Source of the DNA: Bacteroidales bacterium UBA6244
GTDB lineage: Bacteria > Bacteroidota > Bacteroidia > Bacteroidales > F082
Reading direction: 5' to 3'
Assembly (NCBI GenBank): GCA_002440885.1
Contig: DJVY01000041.1
Coordinates: 1 to 21,652, forward strand
Length of the DNA: 21,652 bases
The notes below the pieces were generated by a model. The model did not search any database. It was given only the letters and a program-made list of their open reading frames with translations, and was not told the DNA's origin. Both the position numbers and the translations under genes were made by a program. Shown one piece after another: positions 14,829 to 21,652 of the stretch (the stretch's first letter is position 1; every line of letters begins with the position of its first letter).

Positions 14829-14864
14829 AAGTGAAGGGTAGATTATACATTATTTAGTAACACT

Positions 14865-15440
14865 ATGTCGCCAAGAACCGAACAACAATACGAAGACATC
14901 CGCGAAAGCAGGAGATCGGCTATTATGCAGGCCGGACTGGAAATGTTTGCGAAACACAGCATCGAAACGGCTTCCATCGCGCTGATAGCCCAACATGCCG
15001 GAATAAGCAAAGGTCTTATTTACAACTACTTCGAGAACAAAGAGTCGCTTATCCTGGCTATTGTGATGGATGGCCTCCGGAAATTTACTACGCTCGCTCC
15101 TGAGCTAAACGGAAAAACCATGACCAAGCCGGAGATCATTCAATACATTGAGCGCACGTTTTCGCTCCTTGAAAACCATGTTTCGTACTGGAAACTATAT
15201 TTTTCGATCGTGCTGCACCCTGCCGTGATGAAAATGGCTGAACCCCATTTGCAGGAGGCAATTTTGCCTGTGGTTGACATGCTCACCGGTTATTATACCG
15301 ATCAGGGAGTTGCTGATCCGGCCGCGCAGGCGCTATTTCTCGGTTCGGTACTCGACGGCATCAGCCTGAATTACCTCGTCAACCCAGACCTCTATCCCCT
15401 TCAAACCATTAAAGAAATTATCATTCAAAAACTTGTATAA
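14865..15440 (+). CDS. TetR/AcrR-family transcriptional regulator
   Basis: A 191-residue protein with an N-terminal DNA-binding domain (about 14-62): IMQAGLEMFAKHSIETASI, then IAQHAGISKGLIYNYFENKE, the TetR helix-turn-helix with its Y-x-Y-F recognition end. The C-terminal ~125 residues are helical and variable, as in ligand-binding/dimer domains of the family. The stop codon is immediately followed by the ATG of the LolA-like gene, so it heads the transport operon and probably represses it through the operator at 14803-14828. The ligand is unknown; a lipid or hydrophobic compound would fit the operon. Confidence 0.92.
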   Translation: MSPRTEQQYEDIRESRRSAIMQAGLEMFAKHSIETASIALIAQHAGISKGLIYNYFENKESLILAIVMDGLRKFTTLAPELNGKTMTKPEIIQYIERTFSLLENHVSYWKLYFSIVLHPAVMKMAEPHLQEAILPVVDMLTGYYTDQGVADPAAQALFLGSVLDGISLNYLVNPDLYPLQTIKEIIIQKLV

Positions 15441-16229
15441 ATGAAAAACCGATCTTTCCTAATCCAACACCTGATCTTTTCCGCGCTCGCGCTCCTGATT
15501 TTTTCGTCTCCGAGTCCTATAGCTGCGCAGGACATCACCGCCAAAGCGTATGTTCAAAAATCGCACGACCTGTTCCTGGGACAATCGAGTATCAGCGACA
15601 TGACCATGACCATCACCCGTCCTACGTGGTCGAGAACCATTTCGATGCAAAACTGGTCGTTGGGACAAGATTACTACATCACCTACATCACTTCGCCCGC
15701 CGAGGACAAAGGACAGGTTTTCCTGAAAGCCGAAAAAGACATGTGGAACTATATGCCTTCGGTAAACCGCATGATAAAAATCCCGCCTTCGATGATGATG
15801 CAGTCGTGGATGGGATCGGACTTTACCAACAACGACCTGATGAAAGAAAACTCAATGGTAACCGACTATACACACACTTTCGCTGGCAGCGAAACCATTG
15901 AAGGATACGATTGTGTGATCATCCTCCTTGATCCCAAACCTGAAGCGCCAGTGGTATGGGGCAAGATTAAAATGTGGATCGCCAAAACGAAATATTTCGG
16001 TCTAAAAGTAGAGTATTACGACACCGACCAAAATCTCATAAAAACAGAAACCGCCTCGGATATTAAGCAAATGGGCAACAGAGAAATCCCTACCCATCTC
16101 GTGATGATTCCGCAAAACAAAAAAGGAAACAGCACAGTGATGGACATCAATTACCAGGAGTTTGATGTAAAAGGCATCGACACCGATTTTTTCTCCATAC
16201 AAAACATCAAGCGCCTAAGACCAAGGTAA
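15441..16229 (+). CDS. LolA-like outer-membrane lipoprotein-sorting protein
   Basis: 262 residues with a signal peptide (about 1-30, ending SPIAAQD). The mature protein has the LolA-like fold pattern: MTMTITRPTWSRTISMQNWS, a YYITYITSPAEDKGQVFLK strand pair, MWNYMPSVNRMIKIPPSMM and a long 'KMWIAKTKYFGLKVEYYD' segment. Related proteins in other bacteria are encoded with RND or ABC exporters, and a hydrophobic cavity for acyl chains is typical of the fold. It is probably a periplasmic carrier between the ABC complex and the outer membrane. It starts on the base after the tetR stop. It is distinct from, and longer than, classical LolA (about 200 residues). Confidence 0.85.
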   Translation: MKNRSFLIQHLIFSALALLIFSSPSPIAAQDITAKAYVQKSHDLFLGQSSISDMTMTITRPTWSRTISMQNWSLGQDYYITYITSPAEDKGQVFLKAEKDMWNYMPSVNRMIKIPPSMMMQSWMGSDFTNNDLMKENSMVTDYTHTFAGSETIEGYDCVIILLDPKPEAPVVWGKIKMWIAKTKYFGLKVEYYDTDQNLIKTETASDIKQMGNREIPTHLVMIPQNKKGNSTVMDINYQEFDVKGIDTDFFSIQNIKRLRPR

Positions 16230-16271
16230 TGTGTTGATTTTAAAATTATAACAAAACCAAACCTACGATAA

Positions 16272-17492
16272 ATGAAAATTTTATTCATCATGGCCTGGCG
16301 AAATCTCTGGCGCAACAAACGCCGGACGATCATCACTTCTGCCTCTGTTGTTTTGTCACTTGTTTTGGCGCTATTTATGCGGTCGATGCAATTCGGGTCG
16401 TACGAAACCATGATAAAAGCAGGGGTAAATGATGTAGGCAACATGCAAGTGCACGATACCGGTTTCTGGGAAAACCGAACCATCGATCACGCTTTTTTCA
16501 ACGATCCTGCACTCATAGAGACAATACAGTCTCAAGCAGGGGTAACGGGCATTCTTCCTCATTTAGAGAGCTTTGTACTAGCTTCGTATGGCGACAAAAC
16601 CAAAGGCGTCCAACTCACAGGCATTGATCCGGCTGCTGAAGACCGACAGATGCAACTGTCAAAACGCATCATCGAAGGAAAGTACCTGCAGCCCAATCAG
16701 GTTGGGGTGGTGCTGGGCGAAAAAATCAGTGAGTATCTGGCCATTGGTGTCGGCGACAGTCTGGTTGTTTTGGGTCAGGGATACGAAGGAACCACGGCTG
16801 TCGGCATTTTTCCTGTCACAGGAATTGCTCATTTTGTGTCGCCACAAATGAACGATTTACTCGTATACATCAATCTGGAAGCCATGCAGCATTTGATTTT
16901 CCCCTATCGTCCCGGTCTGCTGACCAGTATCTCCGTTTATACCCAAAATAACGATGAGGACCGGGTACTCGCAAACCTGCAATCGACACTCGGCGACCAC
17001 TACGAAATAATAAGCTGGAAAACCATGCTTAGCGACATGTTGCAAAGCATTGAACTGGATAATGTTTCAGGCTTGGTGATGCTAATGATTTTGTACATCA
17101 TTGTTGCTTTTGGTATTTTCAGCACGGTTCTCATGATGACCGTTGAGCGCCGCAGGCAGTTTGCCGTAATGATTTCGGTTGGGATGCAACGCCACAAACT
17201 TGTAGCCATGAGCATTTTCGAATCGGGACTCATTGCCATTCTTGGCATCACTACCGGGTTAATCATCACCACCCCGATCTTATATTATTTATACATCAAC
17301 CCCATTCCGTTGTCGGGAGAGATGGCTGCTATGTATGAAAGCTTTAACATAGAGCCGGTTATCACCTTTTCGATAGACAAAACCATCTTTATCGGTCAGT
17401 CGCTGGTGGTTTTGCTACTGGCCATGCTATCAGCCCTTTATCCGATCATCTACATCTTCAGGTTCAACGTTTTAAATGCCTTGAGGCAATAA
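16272..17492 (+). CDS. ABC transporter permease, FtsX/MacB type (first)
   Basis: 406 residues. A first transmembrane helix (about 17-37) follows the cytoplasmic MAWRNLWRNKRRTIITSAS, a typical start for LolC/E-like permeases. A large periplasmic domain (about 40-265) comes next. The C-terminal FtsX domain has three helices, near 268-290 (VMLMILYIIVAFGIFSTVLMM), 315-335 and 375-400. MTVERRRQFAVMISVGMQRH is the coupling loop that contacts the ATPase. Architecture is that of the LolCDE/MacB superfamily, which extracts or moves substrates at the inner membrane's outer face by mechanotransmission. It pairs with the next permease and the ATPase. Confidence 0.9.
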   Translation: MKILFIMAWRNLWRNKRRTIITSASVVLSLVLALFMRSMQFGSYETMIKAGVNDVGNMQVHDTGFWENRTIDHAFFNDPALIETIQSQAGVTGILPHLESFVLASYGDKTKGVQLTGIDPAAEDRQMQLSKRIIEGKYLQPNQVGVVLGEKISEYLAIGVGDSLVVLGQGYEGTTAVGIFPVTGIAHFVSPQMNDLLVYINLEAMQHLIFPYRPGLLTSISVYTQNNDEDRVLANLQSTLGDHYEIISWKTMLSDMLQSIELDNVSGLVMLMILYIIVAFGIFSTVLMMTVERRRQFAVMISVGMQRHKLVAMSIFESGLIAILGITTGLIITTPILYYLYINPIPLSGEMAAMYESFNIEPVITFSIDKTIFIGQSLVVLLLAMLSALYPIIYIFRFNVLNALRQ

Positions 17493-17502
17493 ATTTAGCA
17501 CT

Positions 17503-18738
17503 ATGATAACAGGAATTAGCTGGAGAAATCTTTGGCGTAACAAATTAAGGAGTCTGGTCATTATTGCAGCGGTCGCGATTGGGATTTTAGGCGCGGTGCT
17601 TTCGGATGGCTTTATGGAAGGCATGATGGATCAGCGGGTAAATGCGGCTATCGATAACGAGATTTCCAATATACAGCTGCACAACCCCGACTTTTTACTC
17701 AACAACGACATTATTTATGCCATCTCACAGCCGGAGCAATACCTTGAAGCAATAAGAGAACTACCACAGGTTAAAGGAGTTAGCCAGCGAATTATTTGCG
17801 CAGCCATGGCCAGCACGGCAGCAGCTTCAGCCGGAGTAACCATTGCCGGTGTTGACCCGGAAGAAGAAGAAAAAGTGAGCCAGATAAGCAAATCGATAAC
17901 TTTGGGGGCTTACCTCAACAACCAGCAGAGAATTCCTGTTGTGATTGGAAAAAAGTTAAGCGACAAGCTGGGGTTAAAGATCAACGATAAACTCATCGTC
18001 ACCCTTGCCGATAGCTCCGGAACCATTACCTACGGCGCGTTTCTGGTATCAGGCATCTATCAAACCAGCAACAACCTCTTCGATGAAACCCATGTATTTG
18101 TGCGGGCTAAGGATTTAGGTCCGATGCTGGGTTTAACCAATCAGGTGCATGAGATGGCCATTGCGCTGCACGATAACCAGGCCACGCAGGAAGTGTTTCA
18201 GACCTTATCGGATCAGTTTTCATCGCAGATAAAAAACCAGAAGATCGACATCAAAACCTGGGACATGGTAGAACCACTCCTCAAGTCGATGATCGAAATG
18301 ATGACCTTCTTTTCCTATATGTTCCTGGTTATCATTCTCATCGCCTTATCTTTTGCCATCATCAACACCATGACTATGGCCATCCTCGAACGCAAGCGCG
18401 AAATAGGCATGCTCATGGCCATAGGCATGACGAAAGGACGTGTTTTCTTAATGATCATGCTGGAGACGTTTTTTCTGTCGGTTACCGGCGGTATAATTGG
18501 TCTGCTCCTCAGCTACCTGATCGTTTCCTTTTACGCCCAACACGGTCTAGACCTCGGGGCGATGGGCAGCGGGATGTCGTATATTGGATATGCCAGCACG
18601 GTATACTTCCGTGTAAATGAGTCATTTTATGTGGCAAGCGTCCTGCTTATCGGAATTACCTCCCTGCTATCGAGCATCCCGGCAAGCATTAAAGCATTAA
18701 AACTAAACCCTGTAGAAGCCATTCGTGAAATTAATTAA
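17503..18738 (+). CDS. ABC transporter permease, FtsX/MacB type (second)
   Basis: 411 residues, paralogous to the preceding permease: ISWRNLWRNKLRSLVIIAAV at the N-terminus, a periplasmic domain, and an FtsX domain with helices near 270-290, 315-340 and 380-400. The coupling loop MAILERKREIGMLMAIGMTK is strongly typical. The final ALKLNPVEAIREI is the FtsX/MacB C-terminal hallmark. Ten bases separate it from the first permease. The pair would form a heterodimer like LolC-LolE. Confidence 0.9.
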   Translation: MITGISWRNLWRNKLRSLVIIAAVAIGILGAVLSDGFMEGMMDQRVNAAIDNEISNIQLHNPDFLLNNDIIYAISQPEQYLEAIRELPQVKGVSQRIICAAMASTAAASAGVTIAGVDPEEEEKVSQISKSITLGAYLNNQQRIPVVIGKKLSDKLGLKINDKLIVTLADSSGTITYGAFLVSGIYQTSNNLFDETHVFVRAKDLGPMLGLTNQVHEMAIALHDNQATQEVFQTLSDQFSSQIKNQKIDIKTWDMVEPLLKSMIEMMTFFSYMFLVIILIALSFAIINTMTMAILERKREIGMLMAIGMTKGRVFLMIMLETFFLSVTGGIIGLLLSYLIVSFYAQHGLDLGAMGSGMSYIGYASTVYFRVNESFYVASVLLIGITSLLSSIPASIKALKLNPVEAIREIN

Positions 18739-18752
18739 TCAATTCATACATT

Positions 18753-19424
18753 ATGAGTATCATCGAAATACACAACCTGCATAAAACCTATACCGACACC
18801 AGTGTGCCGGTTAAAGCTGTGAACGGAATAAATCTTTCAATAAAAGAAGGAGAATTTACGGCCATCGTTGGGCCATCCGGGTCAGGAAAAACCACGCTGC
18901 TCAATCTGCTTGGGGGGCTGGACACCCCTACTGAAGGCGATATTTTTATTGGAGGGATGAACATCAAAAACCTCACCTCCAGACAACTGATCGATTTCAG
19001 GTTGCATCATATCGGCTTTGTTTTTCAGTCGTACAACCTTATCCCGGTGCTTACGGCGTTGGAGAACATTGCCTTTATCATGGAACTGCAAGGATTAAAA
19101 AAGCTACAACGCCATGAGGTGGCCATGAAGCTCATCAAAAAGGTAGGCCTTGAAGGAAAGGAAAACTTCCGCCCCGGCGAACTTTCGGGCGGACAACAGC
19201 AACGTGTGGCCGTGGCGCGGGCACTTGCCTCACGCCCAAAGTTTATTTTGGCCGACGAACCCACCGCCAACCTTGACTCACATGCTACCGAAGAATTGTT
19301 GAATATGATGGCTGATTTGAATAAAACCGAAAATATGACCTTCATTTTCAGCACCCACGACAAACGAGTAATGGATAAGGCACGGAGGATTGTGACTATT
19401 GATGATGGGAAAGTTGTTTATTAA
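18753..19424 (+). CDS. ABC transporter ATP-binding protein (LolD/MacB type)
   Basis: 223 residues, the usual LolD length. Walker A GPSGSGKT (40-47), Q-loop Gln92 in GFVFQSYNLIP, signature LSGGQ (144-148), Walker B FILADE (164-169), D-loop ANLD (172-175) and switch His202 are all present. It hydrolyses ATP to drive the two permeases encoded just upstream (14-base gap). Immediately after its stop codon begins the left array of the second four-helix-bundle element, which separates it from the outer-membrane gene. Confidence 0.95.
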   Translation: MSIIEIHNLHKTYTDTSVPVKAVNGINLSIKEGEFTAIVGPSGSGKTTLLNLLGGLDTPTEGDIFIGGMNIKNLTSRQLIDFRLHHIGFVFQSYNLIPVLTALENIAFIMELQGLKKLQRHEVAMKLIKKVGLEGKENFRPGELSGGQQQRVAVARALASRPKFILADEPTANLDSHATEELLNMMADLNKTENMTFIFSTHDKRVMDKARRIVTIDDGKVVY

Positions 19425-19499
19425 AAATGTAAAAGTTAAAATGAAAAATGAAAAATGAAAAATGAAAAATTTAAAGTTTAAAATTGCAAAGTGCAAATG
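19425..19499. repeat. A-rich low-complexity array, left flank of second four-helix-bundle gene
   Basis: The array begins on the base after the ABC ATPase stop. It has several tandem GAAAAAT units (19442-19470) and ends in GCAAAGTGCAAATG at 19486-19499. That 14-mer recurs inverted as CATTTGCACTTTGC at 19962-19975. The CATTTTTCATTTTGC class, read on the other strand, is also block two of the arrays at 4687 and 6753. Confidence 0.85.
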
Positions 19500-19555
19500 A
19501 CGACACATTTATTACAGTTCAAGATTTCATAGATATCACGAAAAATTTAAAAATT

Positions 19556-19912
19556 ATGAGTAGTTTTTCGGATGGTCTTTCGGAACGATTCTTAGGATTT
19601 GCCGTAAGAATTATCAAGCTGGAAAATCAGCTTTGCAAGACCTATTCAGGACGCCATATTTATGGGCAACTGTTTCGTGCCGGGACTTCTACCGGAGCTA
19701 ACTATGAAGAAGCAAGAGCAGGTGAAAGCAAGGCAGACTTCATTCATAAAATGCAAATCGTTCTCAAAGAAATGAGAGAAGCTCACTATTGGATAAAATT
19801 AATAGCTGCGTCAAACATGGTATCGAACGAAGAAAACCTCCTTGGATTTCTGTGTAAAGAATCGCAGGAACTTGCAAATATTACTGCAAAATCAATCGTA
19901 ACAGCAAAATAA
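19556..19912 (+). CDS. Four-helix-bundle protein (S23/IVP type), second copy
   Basis: 118 residues from ATG 19556. A longer frame from TTG 19484 starts inside the array and is not favoured. It shows the second common subgroup pattern of the family: FLGFAVRIIKLENQLC (helix 1), IYGQLFRAGTSTGANYEEAR (helix 2), GESKADFIHKMQIVLKEMRE then AHYWIKLI (helix 3), and NLLGFLCKESQELANITAKS (helix 4). It differs clearly in sequence from the copy at 10497-10850. It sits inside the TetR-regulated transport operon in the same direction, flanked by inverted low-complexity arrays. Function is unknown; a nucleic-acid-binding role is inferred from the fold family only. Confidence 0.87.
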   Translation: MSSFSDGLSERFLGFAVRIIKLENQLCKTYSGRHIYGQLFRAGTSTGANYEEARAGESKADFIHKMQIVLKEMREAHYWIKLIAASNMVSNEENLLGFLCKESQELANITAKSIVTAK

Positions 19913-19950
19913 AATCTAGCACAGAGGACGAAGAAAAAATAGACATAGCT

Positions 19951-19994
19951 CCAAATTTTGCCATTTGCACTTTGCTATTTCTCATTTTGCATTG
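19951..19994. repeat. T-rich low-complexity array, right flank of second four-helix-bundle gene
   Basis: The stretch contains CATTTGCACTTTGC (19962-19975), the exact inverse of the left-flank 14-mer, and further CTCATTTTGCATTG units. It lies about 38 bases after the four-helix stop and 48 bases before the next gene. Confidence 0.8.
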
Positions 19995-20042
19995 ATCAAA
20001 TTACGATTAGGATTTAACTCATAAAAACGAAAAAAGTTTATT

Positions 20043-21200
20043 ATGAAAAAAACACTTCTGATAGCCATACTTTTAGGATTACTCCTTTCCTCTTTTAGTT
20101 CTGTTGCCCAGAAAAAAATCGAAACATCCGGTTTTCTGGAATTTCTAAACACAACCATGGCCCCTCCCAACAGCGCGGTATGGCAAAACATGTCGGGGAT
20201 TTACAACCGGTTTAATTTCAGCTATTACCCCACCAAGACCTTACAGTTTCATGCGGGCATGCGCAACAATTTTGTTTACGGCCCATTGCTGGCAGAATCC
20301 TATCCTGTTTACAAAGATTTACTCACCACCGATCCGGGCTACTTAAACATGACCTTCGATTGGGCCAGCGATAGCTCCTACGTGTTATACACCAACTTCG
20401 ACCGGTTTTATGCCAGCTGGACAAAAGGAAAGTTTGAGGCTACCGTAGGACGACAGCGCATTAACTGGGGAATCAATACCGTTTGGACTCCCAACGACAT
20501 CTTTAATGCCTTCAACTACCTTGATTTCGACTACGTTGAACGTCCGGGAAGTGATGCCGTGCTGTTGCAGTATTTCACCGGCAATTTCTCGTCGCTCAAC
20601 CTGGCGGCAAAGATTGATCACAACGATGAGATTACCGCGGCACTCATGTATCGGTTTAACCGTTGGAACTACGATTTTCAGTTTTTCGGAGGCGTTATGA
20701 CTACCGACATCGTGGCCGGAATGGGATGGTCGGGGCAGATTGAAGGAGCGGGGTTTACAGGAGAAGCCACCTATTTCCGCGACAGCGAACACTTCTCTGA
20801 CACAACCGGAATTTTAATAGCCTCTATTGGGGCAAATTACACGCTGCCGAACAGTCTGTATTTTCATGTTTCTGCTATTTACAACAGCGGCGGAACAAGC
20901 GGGCCAGCCGGACAAGGTGCTTCGCTGCTTATCGGACAGATGTCGGCAAAAACACTTACCCTGTCAAAGTTTGATTTTTTCGCCGAAATCGCCTACCCTA
21001 TCACACCGCTGATAAAAGCCAACATCAACACCATTGTCAATCCGCTGGACAAATCCGCGTATGTCGGGCCTAACGTCAACTTTAGTTTAACCCAAAACCT
21101 GAGCTTTTTTGTGATGGGACAAATTTTTGTTGGAGAAGCCGGCGATGAATTCGGGGGTTACGGTCAGTTGTATTACGTCCGACTGAAATACAATTTCTAA
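20043..21200 (+). CDS. Outer-membrane beta-barrel protein of the TetR/ABC operon
   Basis: 385 residues with a signal peptide (1-22, ending SSVAQ). The mature protein is built of alternating aromatic/polar strands (FNFSYYPTKTLQFHAGMRN; FDRFYASWTKGKFEATVGRQ) and ends in YYVRLKYNF, with the terminal phenylalanine recognised by the BAM machinery. VGRQRINWG followed by VWTPNDIFN resembles barrel proteins of the DUF1302-like group found next to LolA-like proteins and RND exporters. I infer an outer-membrane partner for the upstream LolA-like protein and ABC complex. The name stays general because the family match is from memory. It is separated from the ATPase gene by the second four-helix-bundle element, so operon read-through must cross that element. 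Confidence 0.8.
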   Translation: MKKTLLIAILLGLLLSSFSSVAQKKIETSGFLEFLNTTMAPPNSAVWQNMSGIYNRFNFSYYPTKTLQFHAGMRNNFVYGPLLAESYPVYKDLLTTDPGYLNMTFDWASDSSYVLYTNFDRFYASWTKGKFEATVGRQRINWGINTVWTPNDIFNAFNYLDFDYVERPGSDAVLLQYFTGNFSSLNLAAKIDHNDEITAALMYRFNRWNYDFQFFGGVMTTDIVAGMGWSGQIEGAGFTGEATYFRDSEHFSDTTGILIASIGANYTLPNSLYFHVSAIYNSGGTSGPAGQGASLLIGQMSAKTLTLSKFDFFAEIAYPITPLIKANINTIVNPLDKSAYVGPNVNFSLTQNLSFFVMGQIFVGEAGDEFGGYGQLYYVRLKYNF

Positions 21201-21211
21201 AGCTATGGCAA

Positions 21212-21652
21212 CTAGATTTGTGTGAGCATGCGCAAAAAGTCCTCCTTCCGCCGACGTGAGACCAAAACTTCCGAACCATCATCGAGGATGACCGAACCAC
21301 CTTCACCCTTGATGTATTTTTTCAGGTATTTCAAATTGATTATGTGCGATTTATGGGTTCTGAAAAAGCCTCTGGCTTCAAGCATATCCTCATACTCACG
21401 CAGAGTTTTTGAGACCAGAATCTTTGTGCCCCCCGTCAGATAAAACATCGTGTAGTTATTGTCCGACTCGCATCTGATGATGTCATCAAGTCGCACAAAC
21501 TCAATCCCCTGAAAAGATGGAAGGGCAACTTTATCTACGCGACGCAGGTTACCAAGCAAGAGTTCAAGTTTCATTTTTATGTCATTTCCCTCCCTGTACT
21601 GTCTGATTTTTTCGAGCGTGACGCGCAGTTCTTCCTCTTCAACCGGCTTAAG
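21212..21652 (-). CDS. LytTR-family response regulator (5' partial)
   Basis: The frame stays open to the window edge, so the gene begins beyond it; the internal ATG at 21574 is not the start. The first visible residues LKPVEEEELRVTLEKI are the end of a receiver domain, with the conserved Lys-Pro that contacts the phosphorylated aspartate. The LytTR DNA-binding domain follows: VALPSFQGIEFVRLDDIIRC, NNYTMFYLTGG, SKTLREYEDML, FFRTHKSHIINLKYL, then DDGSEVLVSRRRKEDFL. Such regulators usually pair with a histidine kinase of the LytS/YehU type, which is probably encoded upstream outside the window. It converges on the barrel gene with an 11-base gap. Confidence 0.92.
   Translation of the reverse strand, partial: LKPVEEEELRVTLEKIRQYREGNDIKMKLELLLGNLRRVDKVALPSFQGIEFVRLDDIIRCESDNNYTMFYLTGGTKILVSKTLREYEDMLEARGFFRTHKSHIINLKYLKKYIKGEGGSVILDDGSEVLVSRRRKEDFLRMLTQI

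Larger units (their letters stand above)
14770..14849 (+). repeat. Right copy of 80-bp direct repeat (native tetR promoter region)
   Basis: This copy is adjacent to the tetR ATG (14865) and so is probably the original. Relative to the left copy the differences lie at 14791 and in the last 19 positions only. The spacer 14528-14769 otherwise holds only the small ORF and A+T-rich sequence. Confidence 0.9.

Noticed and set aside
19484..19555. TTG start for the second four-helix-bundle gene
   Set aside because: The added residues begin in the array and do not match the family; ATG 19556 gives the normal length.

Overview
The window looks like a chromosomal segment from a member of the Bacteroidota. 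The evidence is a type IX secretion sorting domain, Bacteroidota-type families (DUF4159, DUF4252, and a sigma/anti-sigma pair), an ExbB-ExbD-TonB set next to folC, Shine-Dalgarno-poor starts and several TAnnTTTG -7 boxes. I cannot name the genus. No rRNA, tRNA, CRISPR array or transposase was seen. Both ends cut a gene: a large secreted protein on the left and a LytTR response regulator on the right.

Layout. 1-4641 (+): a secreted PKD/T9SS protein, rsmE, a DUF4159 protein and a TlpA-like thioredoxin. 4687-6896: a minus-strand operon (ECF sigma factor, membrane anti-sigma-like protein, DUF4252 protein) with a hairpin terminator. It is bracketed by two composite low-complexity arrays built from the same three kinds of block in the same order. 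7048-10401 (+): exbB, exbD, tonB and folC. 10402-11010: a four-helix-bundle (S23/IVP-type) gene flanked by inverted low-complexity arrays; the right array runs into a TylF-like methyltransferase gene. 11731-12871: idi (-) and a trmO-like gene (+), divergently transcribed. 13230-14849: a DUF4143 ATPase gene (-) lying between two ~80-bp direct copies of the promoter/operator of the downstream tetR gene, with a perfect 51-bp palindrome at the ATPase start. 14865-21200 (+): tetR, a LolA-like periplasmic protein, two FtsX-type permeases, an ABC ATPase and an outer-membrane beta-barrel. A second four-helix-bundle gene with inverted low-complexity flanks sits inside this operon.

How the genes work together. 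The TetR operon has the parts of a trans-envelope hydrophobic-cargo or lipoprotein path: inner-membrane ABC complex, periplasmic LolA-fold carrier, outer-membrane barrel. ExbBD-TonB energises outer-membrane receptors. The sigma operon has the layout of an envelope-responsive ECF unit.

The strongest candidates for undescribed biology are: (i) a miniature element made of a stand-alone four-helix-bundle gene bracketed by inverted, degenerate low-complexity arrays, seen twice and each time starting right after the stop codon of the preceding gene; (ii) the 1540-bp ATPase cassette bounded by a duplicated TetR promoter/operator, whose left copy points antisense into the ATPase gene.
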